A stretch of DNA of 10,354 bases from RH2-MAG17b sp035945515 (GTDB taxonomy: Bacteria; Acidobacteriota; Terriglobia; UBA7540): contig DASZAE010000281.1 in the NCBI GenBank assembly GCA_035945515.1, forward strand, positions 1-10,354, read 5' to 3'. A model generated the notes under the pieces. It had not been told where the DNA came from and ran no database searches. It saw only the letters and a list, made by a program, of their open reading frames with translations. Shown here piece after piece: positions 1 to 6,701 of the stretch. How positions within the stretch are numbered: position 1 is the first letter of the stretch; each line of letters starts with the position of its first letter. The position numbers and the translations under genes were made by a program.

Positions 1-89
1 GCTAACCGCTGGACGCATTGCTCCTCAGTGCCAAAGAGCCTTTGAAACTGCTGGATCGTCATCATTCTGTGGAGTTTTTGCCTTTTCAT
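1..89 (-). CDS. IS1595-type transposase, N-terminal fragment (runs off left edge)
   Basis: The minus strand reads MKRQKLHRMMTIQQFQRLFG, then T-E-E-Q-C-V-Q-R-L, and continues past the window edge. The pattern 'M-[TN]-x-x-x-F-Q-x-x-F-x-T-E-E-x-C' is what I know from the start of IS1595-family transposases, just before their zinc-ribbon domain and the DDE-type catalytic domain, which would lie outside the window. In-frame ATGs occur at 113, 98, 89, 65 and 62. The promoter at 97-125 overlaps the first two, so translation must start at 89 (nearly leaderless) or more likely at 65 or 62, which give the usual MTIQQF start. It lies just beyond the stop of the DUF4380 gene on the same strand. Only about 22-30 residues are visible, so the family call is by pattern and moderately sure. 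Confidence 0.55.
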   Translation of the reverse strand, partial: MKRQKLHRMMTIQQFQRLFGTEEQCVQRL

Positions 90-96
90 GCCTCCC

Positions 97-125
97 ATTA
101 TATCGCTTTTCATTCGCCGGATCAA
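97..125 (-). promoter_or_regulatory. Sigma-70-like promoter for the transposase
   Basis: On the minus strand TTGATC (120-125) is followed by exactly 17 bases and then a perfect TATAAT (97-102). Transcription would start near base 90, at or just before the ATG at 87-89. It points into the transposase fragment and away from the DUF4380 gene. The match is seen directly; its activity is inferred. Confidence 0.55.
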
Positions 126-141
126 GCTTGATAATCATAAA

Positions 142-1176
142 TCACGAAACGAACCCAAGAAGTTGCTTAGAATCAATGTCTTTAATAAGTGTGGGACGCC
201 AAGTGACGGAGAAGCTGTATTCCTGGCCGGGATCAAGGTCCACTAGCGGACTCAGGATTTCTGTTTCGATAAAAGGGTCGCAGCCGTTAGCGTCAGCGGC
301 CATGTCAATCCGATTAAGCTGGCCGTTTGGATGTTTTAGGCTATTGGGGCTATTTAGGTTTCCCCGGCCAGCCGGGATGGTGTACGTTCCCTCGCCGTTG
401 ACCCAGACTTCGGCGGGCGCGCCGTTCGGATAAGGTTTGTCCGGAAAGATAGGGAATTCTTCAATCAGCGCGATTTGCTCACTCGGTCTCAGGCTGGCGA
501 GCCAGCCACGTTCGACTTCAACGGCAAATTTGGCCACCCGGTTCGCATATGCAAGTTTCCAAATGCCGTTTTCACACTCGCGCCCGGCGTGTTCAAAGTT
601 CTCGTCTCCATAGATTTGGCGGGCGCGTCGCGCGGGAGCATAAATCATAAGGCTTGATCCCACCGCGTGCTGCGTGACCTGCCAGATGGCCCACTGGACG
701 CGCCGTAGTGAGGTGTTTCGCATCTTGTGGTCAATTTGGATGAGGGAAAGATTTTCAAAGATGCGGATGTCTCTCGAAAACGTCAGGCCCGTATAGGGGT
801 CAGGGTCACTTTCAAGATAAATTGCCACGCAGCGCGCCGTCTGTTCGAGGACGCGGCAGGCGTAAGCGCCGCCATCAAGAACTGGGTCGGGGGGACCCGG
901 CCATTGCCCTTCGCCCTCCCATCCCTGCGGAGCCGGCCACACTTTGGAGCCGCCGTAGTTTTTCCATCCAGCGGCAGCGCAGTTTTCTGCCGGAGGATAA
1001 GTCCGGCCGGAGTGCCTTGGGTTCACATAGAAGAATTCCAGAGAGCCAAACCGCAGTTGGATGATCCGTCCGCCGAGGTCAGGCGCGATGAAAAGATCGA
1101 TAATCCCATTTGAAAGCCGGATGGTCTTCCAGCCACAGTATGCCTCGCAGGTTAAGCCGCAGCCTTGTTTGCCCAT
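142..1176 (-). CDS. DUF4380 / galactose-mutarotase-like fold protein
   Basis: This is a cytoplasmic-looking protein of 344 residues with no signal peptide or membrane segment. From the ATG at 1176, the motif IAPDLGGRII is at residues 30-39, a W-K-N-Y-G-G-S-K-V-W-P-A-P-Q block at 71-84, and W-P-G-P-P-D-P-V-L-D-G-G at 92-103. These are typical of DUF4380 proteins, beta-sandwich proteins related to aldose 1-epimerases and often found near sugar-catabolic genes. No enzymatic role is established for the family, so sugar binding or epimerisation is only inference. The frame stays open to a TTG at 1236 (20 more residues), but neither start has a clear Shine-Dalgarno. A 6-bp perfect stem (1185-1200) lies just upstream of the ATG and could be leader structure. 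The gene diverges from the LacI regulator. The last 15 or so residues run up to a transposase gene and could be altered by an insertion. Confidence 0.75.
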   Translation of the reverse strand: MGKQGCGLTCEAYCGWKTIRLSNGIIDLFIAPDLGGRIIQLRFGSLEFFYVNPRHSGRTYPPAENCAAAGWKNYGGSKVWPAPQGWEGEGQWPGPPDPVLDGGAYACRVLEQTARCVAIYLESDPDPYTGLTFSRDIRIFENLSLIQIDHKMRNTSLRRVQWAIWQVTQHAVGSSLMIYAPARRARQIYGDENFEHAGRECENGIWKLAYANRVAKFAVEVERGWLASLRPSEQIALIEEFPIFPDKPYPNGAPAEVWVNGEGTYTIPAGRGNLNSPNSLKHPNGQLNRIDMAADANGCDPFIETEILSPLVDLDPGQEYSFSVTWRPTLIKDIDSKQLLGFVS

Positions 1177-1262
1177 GATGAAATCCGTGTGCGTACACGG
1201 AAATCCTACCGTAGCTGAAGGCTGCGCCAAATGCAAGCCGGGAAAAAGCGTTTTGTAGCGTT

Positions 1263-1338
1263 TGTAGCGGCGGCCTCAGGCCGCCGGTCTTTACTATTAA
1301 AGTCCGACGGCCCCTTGCAGATGTTGTCCGCCGCTACA
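1263..1338. repeat. Dispersed palindromic repeat, degenerate copy A
   Basis: The element begins TGTAGCGGCGG (1263-1273) and ends with the exact reverse complement CCGCCGCTACA (1328-1338). Inside is a self-complementary GGCGGCCTCAGGCCGCC (1269-1285). A second imperfect hairpin, CGGTCTTTA / TAAAGTCCG, sits around CTAT. The left arm is nearly identical to that of the element at 6532-6592, so the two are copies of one family. A partial extra TTTGTAGCG precedes it (1252-1260). It lies in the divergent gap between the DUF4380 gene and the LacI gene. It could be a REP-like mobile palindrome or an mRNA-end structure; I cannot tell which. Confidence 0.8.
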
Positions 1339-1340
1339 GC

Positions 1341-1384
1341 CAAATTCACTTACGGCTGCAATGCAAATTCATTTTCGTTGAATT
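1341..1384. promoter_or_regulatory. Direct and inverted repeats, candidate operator
   Basis: CAAATTCA occurs at 1341-1348 and again at 1364-1371, exactly 23 bases apart. The match continues as (C/T)TT(A/T)CG, so 12 of 14 positions agree. The second copy also forms an inverted repeat, AATTCA (1366-1371) and TGAATT (1379-1384), with a 7-base spacer. The site is 15-58 bases upstream of the LacI-family start and in the shared region with the divergent DUF4380 gene, where an autoregulatory operator would be expected. It lacks the central CG of classical LacI operators, so the link to this regulator is inference. Confidence 0.35.
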
Positions 1385-1398
1385 ACACTAGGTCACTC

Positions 1399-2460
1399 AT
1401 GAGAAAGATCGGCGTTGAGGAAATCGCGCGGCTGGCAAACGTTTCCATCGGCACCGTGGACCGCGCCCTGCATAACCGCAAGGAAATCAGCGAAGGCACG
1501 CGCAAGCGCATCCTGCGAATCGCCAAAGAACACGGGTACCGGCCGAATCTGGCGGCGCGCGCGCTGTCCGTGGGCAATCCCGTCATCCGGATTGGCGTGT
1601 GCATTCCGCGCGAGATTCATTATTTTTACGATCAGATACGCGATGGCTTTTTGAACGAAGCCCGCCGCTTTGAGCAATTAGGCGTGGAGATTGTCTATCG
1701 CCCGATCGACCGCCTCGGAGGCGGCGAAGCGGAGGCCATGAAAGAAATGCTCAGCCGCAAGCTGCAAGTGGTTGCGGTCTGTCCGGGCGATCCGGCGAGC
1801 CTTACTTCGCTGATCAATCAAGCCGAACAGCACGAGAATGTGCGCGTGATTTGCGTGGCTTCAGACGCGCCGGGCAGCGCGCGCTCTACCGTTATCTGCG
1901 TCAATCCCGTGGTCAACGGCCACATGGCCGCCGAGCTGATGGCAAAGTTTCTGCCTCCGAAGCCCGACGTGGCCGTGCTCACGGGCCAGTTTCTCACCGA
2001 AGACCATCGCAAGAAAGTTCAGGCTTTTGCGGAAATGTTCCAACAGCTTTCGCCCGGCGGCAGACTGGTGGAAGTGCTCGAGGGGCATGACGATGAGGAC
2101 GAAACTTTCCAGAAAGTCTATGCGCTCCTCGGACGGCATCAATCGCTCAAAGGCATTTACGTTAGCACGGCGAATTGCCTGCCCGTCTGCCACGCCGTCG
2201 GCGCGCGGGGTCTGCACGGCAAAGTAAAGCTTATTACCACGGACCTCTTTCAGGCGATGGTGCCTTATCTCGAAAAGGGGACGATCCTTGCTTCTATTCA
2301 TCAGCGGCCTTACGTGCAGGGACAAGTTGCTGTGCGCCTTATGGTGGATCATCTGGCGAATGGCCGGCCCATTCCGCCCAGCTACTATTTGACTCCGCAT
2401 CTTGTTCTGCGCTCGAACTTGCGCCTTTTTCGTGAAATCCGCCGCGACGAAATGCCATAA
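1399..2460 (+). CDS. LacI-family transcriptional regulator
   Basis: The product is a DNA-binding sugar-responsive regulator of 353 residues, the usual length of the family. Residues 4-27 form the helix-turn-helix (V-E-E-I-A-R-L-A-N-V-S-I-G-T-V-D-R-A-L). The hinge helix is N-L-A-A-R-A-L-S-V-G near 50-59. From about residue 63 (I-R-I-G-V-C-I-P) follows a periplasmic-binding-protein-like ligand domain that ends with the usual H-Q-R-P-Y-x-Q-G-x-x-A and conserved L-V-L-R-S-N-L. The T-V-D-R variant of the recognition helix and the PBP-type domain resemble regulators whose effectors are pentoses, hexoses or cyclitols. I start it at ATG 1399 with a weak AGG 6 bases upstream, because an upstream extension would run through the palindromic repeat. 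It diverges from the DUF4380 gene and precedes the receptor, so it is the likely local regulator. The effector cannot be read from the sequence. Confidence 0.92.
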   Translation: MRKIGVEEIARLANVSIGTVDRALHNRKEISEGTRKRILRIAKEHGYRPNLAARALSVGNPVIRIGVCIPREIHYFYDQIRDGFLNEARRFEQLGVEIVYRPIDRLGGGEAEAMKEMLSRKLQVVAVCPGDPASLTSLINQAEQHENVRVICVASDAPGSARSTVICVNPVVNGHMAAELMAKFLPPKPDVAVLTGQFLTEDHRKKVQAFAEMFQQLSPGGRLVEVLEGHDDEDETFQKVYALLGRHQSLKGIYVSTANCLPVCHAVGARGLHGKVKLITTDLFQAMVPYLEKGTILASIHQRPYVQGQVAVRLMVDHLANGRPIPPSYYLTPHLVLRSNLRLFREIRRDEMP

Positions 2461-2665
2461 TTTCCGCTTGTGATTGCCCTGGAAACGCCTTGTTGTCCCT
2501 CTTCCGGCGTTGAAAAACGCTAAAATTTGATCAAAAATCATCAAAATTCGACCAAATTTACCCTTCCGCAAAGTCCAATTCTCCATTTCTGGAGTGCTTT
2601 TCTCTAATATATGGAGGAAAAACTCGTTGGGTCATCTTCGACGGGTCTTCTTAATGTTTTTTCTC
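2461..2665. other. AT-rich intergenic spacer after the LacI gene
   Basis: There is no convincing gene here. The stretch is clearly more AT-rich than its neighbours. It holds a short GCGTT-GAAA-AACGC hairpin (2507-2520) without a T-tract, and phased A-tracts (2522-2558). A 5-bp stem CTCCA-TTTC-TGGAG (2581-2594) is followed by TGCTTTTCTC and may be a weak terminator for the LacI gene. A GGAGGA at 2613-2618 heads a possible 47-codon reading frame starting at TTG 2627 (see findings). Confidence 0.5.
2522..2558. promoter_or_regulatory. Helically phased A-tracts, likely curved DNA
   Basis: Three consecutive 10-base units, GATCAAAAAT (2529-2538), CATCAAAATT (2539-2548) and CGACCAAATT (2549-2558), follow an earlier AAAA at 2522-2525. 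The A-runs therefore recur about once per helical turn, the arrangement known to bend DNA. A 10-base perfect palindrome TTTGATCAAA (2526-2535) overlaps the first unit. It sits about 110-140 bases upstream of the -35 box of the receptor promoter, so an architectural or regulator-binding role is plausible but inferred. Confidence 0.4.
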
Positions 2666-2694
2666 TTGACATTCAAAATATCAGGTAGTATCGT
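2666..2694 (+). promoter_or_regulatory. Sigma-70-like promoter for the TonB-dependent receptor
   Basis: A perfect -35 box TTGACA (2666-2671) is followed by a 17-base spacer and TATCGT (2689-2694), which keeps four of six -10 bases. Start of transcription would fall near 2701, giving a leader of about 180 bases before the receptor ATG. It is the best promoter match in the whole gap. Confidence 0.5.
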
Positions 2695-2721
2695 CCTGCC
2701 GTGTACCTTAACGGAAGCGCA

Positions 2722-2788
2722 GGCGGCATCTCGCCGCCGAAACAAGCGACGAGCGAAACCTCACACATAGCTCACAACGCTATGTGTG
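2722..2788 (+). repeat. Two perfect hairpins in the receptor leader
   Basis: GGCGGC (2722-2727) pairs with GCCGCC (2733-2738) across ATCTC. CACACATAGC (2762-2771) pairs perfectly over 10 bp with GCTATGTGTG (2779-2788) across a 7-base loop. Both lie between the predicted transcription start (about 2701) and the Shine-Dalgarno at 2870-2875, so they would be in the 5' leader RNA. They look like dispersed hairpin repeats. I recognise no riboswitch class here, and neither hairpin is followed by a T-tract, so they are not terminators. Confidence 0.65.
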
Positions 2789-2881
2789 CTCCACCCGCGT
2801 AGCCGCGCCACATCAAGGAGCCAACAGGCTTGATTGCCGCCCGGCGTCGAGGGCAGGCTGAAATATTCGAGGAGGAAAGAA

Positions 2882-5800
2882 ATGAAGCCGACTCAAGGGC
2901 TTTTCCGCTTAACTCATTTAGCACTAGGGCTGATCACGCTCTTTCTTGGAGCGAATCTGGCCTTTGCGCAGGTGGACGCCGGCACAATCCTGGGCACTGT
3001 CAAAGACCCAAGCGGCGCTGTCATTCCCGGAGCCACTGCCACCCTGACCAATCAGGCGACGGGCCTCAAGCTCACCGCCACGACCGACGCGCAAGGCGAT
3101 TACACCTTCACGCCCATCCGCATCGGCACGTATACCGTAACCGCGGCCTATAAGGGATTCCAGCAGGCCGTGCATGCGAACGTCGTCGTGCAGGTGCAGC
3201 AGCAGGTCGTGGTGAATTTTACGCTCGCGCCTGGCTCGGTGACGCAATCGGTTCAGGTGACGGCGGCGCCGCCCCAGCTTCAGACGCAGAACGCCTCCAC
3301 TGGCCAGGTGGTGGGCCAGCGGGAAGTGAACAATCTTCCGCTCAACGGCCGCAACTATACCTTCCTTGCGCAGCTTGCGGCGGGGGTGAACGGCGTTCCG
3401 CCGACGGGGCGCGGCCTTGAAGCCACCGGAACCTTCATCACCAACGGCACGCCTTCCTCGGAAAACAATTACATCCTCGACGGCATCGATAATAACAACG
3501 ACTCGGTGGATTTCCTCAATGGCGCGAGCTACGCCATCAAGCCGCCGGTCGACGCCATTCAGGAATTTAAGATTCAAACCAGCGACTTCAGCGCGCAATT
3601 CGGGCGCGCGGGCGGCGCGGTGCTCAACGCCACCACTAAATCAGGCACCAACCAGCTTCACGGCGACGCGTGGGAGTTTGTGCGCAACAGCAGCTTTGAT
3701 GCCGCCAATTTCTTCGAGAACTCCTCGAACGAAACCAAGGGTGCTTTCCGGCAAAACCAATTCGGCTTTACACTAGGCGGCCCCGTCACCATTCCGCACG
3801 TTTATAACGGCAAGGACAAAACCTTTTTCTTTGTCGATTACGAAGGCACGCGCATCCGCCAAGCCGAGCCGCTGACAGCCACCGTGCCCACCGCGGCGGA
3901 AACGGCCAGCGGCTATACCAATCTCCAGAGCCTGATCACGGGCCAAAGCGGCACGCGCTCGGACGATCTGGGACGCACATTCCCCCTCGGCACGGTGTTT
4001 GATCCGGCCACCACGCGCGCCGTCACCGCCGGGCAAGTCGACCCGGTCACTGGGCTGGCCGCAAGCGCCAGCGGTTACGTCCGCGATCCGTTTTATAAAG
4101 GCAGCCTTGCCGGCGTCACCAACTTCACTTCACCGACGCAAGAAGCGCTGCTCAATATGCTTCCGTCCGGAAGGCTGGATTCGAACGCGATCAAGCTGCT
4201 GAATCTGTATCCCGCGCCCACTCTTCCCGGCTTGTTCAATAATTACGCCAGCGACCCTTCAATCAGCAACAATACCGACCAGTTTGACGTCCGTGTGGAT
4301 CATAACTTCAGCACCAAGGACCAGATCTTCGGCCGCATCAGCTACGCCAACAACCCCGATTTCGTACCAGGCCCGTTCACAGGTTTCGCCGACGGCAGCA
4401 GTTTTTCGCAGGACAACTTCCAGAACGTCAGCTTCAACGGCGTGCTCAGCGAGACGCACACCTTTACGCCCACGCTGGTGAACGAATTCCGCCTGGGCTA
4501 CAGCCGCCTCGTCACCAATCAGCTTCAGCCCTTTGCCAACACGATGGGCATCCCGGCGCAGTTCGGCATTCAGGGCATTCCGCAAGTTCCTGAGAACGGC
4601 GGATTGCCGGTGATTACGATCTCCGGCCTCAACGAGCTGGGCCCGGCGGCGTTCGTGCCCGGCAAGCGCGTGAATGACACCTCGCAGCTTACGGAAAACC
4701 TCACCAAGATTTTCGGCGGCCACACCTTCAAGGGCGGCCTTGAAATGCAGCACCTTCGCTTCCCGTGGTTTGCGCCCGCCTATCCGCGCGGACAATTTCA
4801 GTTTGACGGCACATACACCACCATCCCTTCCGTCGGCGGCGGCAGCACGGGGCTTGCGCAGCTTCTGCTCACGCCCGTCGCCTCCACTGTGCCGGGCGGA
4901 GTCAACAATGTGGGCGGCGCTGACCAAATCTACGCCACCAACTTCACCGGACCGGACGACCAGCGGCACTACTACGGCGCGTATTTCCAGGACGATTGGA
5001 AGGCCACGCCGAAGCTGACGCTGAACTTCGGCTTGCGCTGGGAATTCTTCGGCCAGGTGGTCGAACGTTACGGCGCGCAGGCGAATTTTATTCCCGCCGC
5101 GCCCGGCAGCGCCGAGTACCTCATCACCACCCAGCGCCAGAGCACTCCTCTTTCGCCGTCATTCCCCACGACGCTGACCAAAGACGGCATCAAACTTGGC
5201 TACAGCAGCGAGCCGGGGCTGACGAATACGCCCACGGATAATTTTGGCCCGCGCATCGGCTTGGCTTATCAGCCGGGACGCAAATGGGTGGTGAGATCAA
5301 GCTACGGCATCTTCTACGCCGGATTCACTAACATTGGCGGCTCACCGGATATCGGTTCCAATTATCCATTCCTGTTCAACTTCGCTTTCCCCGCCCCGGA
5401 CCCGGCGCATCCCATCACTTTCCCTAACGGCACTATAGGAACGCTGAGCAACGGCCTCAACGCCGTCCCGCTGAGCCCGGTGTTTGTGAACGCCGAAGGG
5501 CTGGGCCTTGAAGGGCTGCAAACCAACTACAAGACGCCGTACACGCAGGAATGGAACTTCACGGTGCAGTATCAACTGAGCGCAAACCAAACCGCTCAGG
5601 CGAGCTATGTTGGGAACGGCTCGCGGCACCTGGAAACGGGCGTCGGCTCCAATCAAACCAACCAGATTCTTCCACCGGGAACAAACCCCCAGCTTTATGT
5701 GCCCTTCCCCGATTTCGCGCGCGGGCAGAGCTACATCACCACGCAGGGCAACATGAATTACAACGGCCTGCAACTGAACTACGAGCGGCGTTTCAGCGGC

Positions 5801-6523
5801 GGCCTTACGGTGCTGGCCAATTACACCTGGTCGAAGTGCCGCACGGACCTGCACGACTTGCTCATCGGCTCGGGCCAGGGCGGCTTCCGCGCGCCTTATC
5901 TGCCAGGCTTCGGCGTGCAGGGCGACTACGGGCTGTGCGCGTCCGACGTGCCCAACGTCTTCCACTTGAGCGGTTCCTACCAGCTTCCGGTGGGCAACGG
6001 CAGGCGGCTGCTCACCAACGGCCATGGCATAGCCGACGCCGTTGTGGGCGGATGGGCGGTGAACTGGATTCTCACCGAAGAGGACGGCTACCCGGAGACG
6101 CTGGGATGCCCCGTGGGGACCACGGCGAACTTCGGCTGCAATGCGCTGCTGGTTCCCGGCCAGAATATGTATGCCGGGCCGCACGATGTGAACCAGTGGC
6201 TGAACCCCGCCGCTTTCGCGCAGCCCGCGAAGGCCACGGCTATCGGCCAGACCAATTACGGCGTGCTGGGCGGCTCTCCCACGCAGTACCTGGGCCCCGG
6301 CTATCACCGCCTGGACCTTTCGCTGTTCAAGGAGTTCAAGACCTCAGAAACGACGCACCTTGAGTTCCGCGCGGAGACGTTTAATTTGACAAACACGCCA
6401 CAGTTCAGCGCGCCCGCTTACGGGGACTTCACCAACACCAGCAACTTTGGCCGGATCACGTCGCTGCGGGACGGCGCGAACGATCCGCGGCAGATTCAGT
6501 TCGCGCTGAAGTTTTACTGGTAG
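2882..6523 (+). CDS. TonB-dependent receptor, Oar-like, with carboxypeptidase-regulatory-like domain
   Basis: This 1213-residue outer-membrane receptor would import a ligand too large for porins, driven by TonB/ExbBD encoded elsewhere. A signal peptide (residues 1-29, hydrophobic L-A-L-G-L-I-T-L-F-L, cleavage after AFA) is followed by a carboxypeptidase-regulatory-like Ig-fold domain (about 33-115, G-T-V-K-D-P-S-G-A-V-I-P-G-A). The plug follows (about 125-285) with P-L-N-G-R-N-Y at 153-159, the D-G-I-D-N-N-N block at 200-206 and Q-F-G-R-A-G-G-A near 239-246. The rest is a beta-barrel ending in an aromatic residue (F-A-L-K-F-Y-W), as outer-membrane proteins do. No TonB box is obvious. The start is firm: AGGAGG at 2870-2875, 6 bases before ATG 2882. 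Length and architecture match the acidobacterial Oar-like family; no SusD-like gene lies next to it. Its ligand is unknown, but the adjacent GH59 gene suggests a galactose-containing compound. Confidence 0.95.
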   Translation: MKPTQGLFRLTHLALGLITLFLGANLAFAQVDAGTILGTVKDPSGAVIPGATATLTNQATGLKLTATTDAQGDYTFTPIRIGTYTVTAAYKGFQQAVHANVVVQVQQQVVVNFTLAPGSVTQSVQVTAAPPQLQTQNASTGQVVGQREVNNLPLNGRNYTFLAQLAAGVNGVPPTGRGLEATGTFITNGTPSSENNYILDGIDNNNDSVDFLNGASYAIKPPVDAIQEFKIQTSDFSAQFGRAGGAVLNATTKSGTNQLHGDAWEFVRNSSFDAANFFENSSNETKGAFRQNQFGFTLGGPVTIPHVYNGKDKTFFFVDYEGTRIRQAEPLTATVPTAAETASGYTNLQSLITGQSGTRSDDLGRTFPLGTVFDPATTRAVTAGQVDPVTGLAASASGYVRDPFYKGSLAGVTNFTSPTQEALLNMLPSGRLDSNAIKLLNLYPAPTLPGLFNNYASDPSISNNTDQFDVRVDHNFSTKDQIFGRISYANNPDFVPGPFTGFADGSSFSQDNFQNVSFNGVLSETHTFTPTLVNEFRLGYSRLVTNQLQPFANTMGIPAQFGIQGIPQVPENGGLPVITISGLNELGPAAFVPGKRVNDTSQLTENLTKIFGGHTFKGGLEMQHLRFPWFAPAYPRGQFQFDGTYTTIPSVGGGSTGLAQLLLTPVASTVPGGVNNVGGADQIYATNFTGPDDQRHYYGAYFQDDWKATPKLTLNFGLRWEFFGQVVERYGAQANFIPAAPGSAEYLITTQRQSTPLSPSFPTTLTKDGIKLGYSSEPGLTNTPTDNFGPRIGLAYQPGRKWVVRSSYGIFYAGFTNIGGSPDIGSNYPFLFNFAFPAPDPAHPITFPNGTIGTLSNGLNAVPLSPVFVNAEGLGLEGLQTNYKTPYTQEWNFTVQYQLSANQTAQASYVGNGSRHLETGVGSNQTNQILPPGTNPQLYVPFPDFARGQSYITTQGNMNYNGLQLNYERRFSGGLTVLANYTWSKCRTDLHDLLIGSGQGGFRAPYLPGFGVQGDYGLCASDVPNVFHLSGSYQLPVGNGRRLLTNGHGIADAVVGGWAVNWILTEEDGYPETLGCPVGTTANFGCNALLVPGQNMYAGPHDVNQWLNPAAFAQPAKATAIGQTNYGVLGGSPTQYLGPGYHRLDLSLFKEFKTSETTHLEFRAETFNLTNTPQFSAPAYGDFTNTSNFGRITSLRDGANDPRQIQFALKFYW

Positions 6524-6531
6524 GAACCGGC

Positions 6532-6592
6532 TGTAGCGGCGGCCTCTGGCCGCCGGTATTTTCACTGCCGGCGGCCAGAGGCCGCCGCTACA
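6532..6592. repeat. Perfect 25-bp inverted repeat, copy B of the dispersed palindrome
   Basis: The left arm (6532-6556, beginning TGTAGCGGCGGCCTCTGG) and right arm (6568-6592) are perfect reverse complements over 25 bp, separated by 11 bases (6557-6567). Each arm is itself a small palindrome (GGCGGCC-TCT-GGCCGCC), so the element can fold as one long hairpin or as two. It starts 9 bases after the receptor stop codon, so it would form a very stable 3' structure on the receptor mRNA. No T-tract follows. The left arm differs from that of the copy at 1263 only at the TCT/TCA centre over the first 25 bases. Confidence 0.92.
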
Positions 6593-6618
6593 ATTTGAAT
6601 TGCTTTTGCTGCGCTCGC

Positions 6619-6669
6619 GGACGCGCGGGGCCACGATCCTCCCCTTGGCCCCGCGCGTCCCGTTTTTTT
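6619..6669 (+). terminator. Intrinsic terminator in the GH59 leader
   Basis: A perfect 14-bp GC-rich stem (GGACGCGCGGGGCC at 6619-6632 with its complement at 6647-6660) encloses a 14-base loop and is followed, after CG, by seven T (6663-6669). This is the classical rho-independent form. It lies 96 bases after the receptor stop and only 32 bases before the GH59 ATG, leaving no room for a promoter in between. It should cut receptor transcripts and throttle GH59 expression by read-through or attenuation. Confidence 0.85.
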
Positions 6670-6701
6670 GGTATTTGTCGCGCCCGGAAAGGAAATCCAC
6701 C

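Noticed and set aside
1231..1398. An N-terminal extension of 56 residues on the LacI-family protein
   Set aside because: It would translate straight through the palindromic repeat and the candidate operator, and the helix-turn-helix starts normally right after ATG 1399.
2507..2520. GCGTT-GAAA-AACGC hairpin as terminator of the LacI gene
   Set aside because: The stem is only 5 bp and no T-tract follows on the plus strand.
2611..2688. A 25-codon frame from ATG 2611 as a leader peptide
   Set aside because: The ATG overlaps the GGAGGA itself and has no ribosome binding site of its own, and the peptide shows no attenuation-type codon run.
5342..6307. Long minus-strand open frame opposite the receptor barrel
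   Set aside because: It has no recognisable motif and a biased composition, and the plus-strand receptor is certain.
6600..6701. A longer start for the GH59 protein
   Set aside because: The added 34 residues would come from the intrinsic terminator and would hide the signal peptide; ATG 6702 has its own Shine-Dalgarno.
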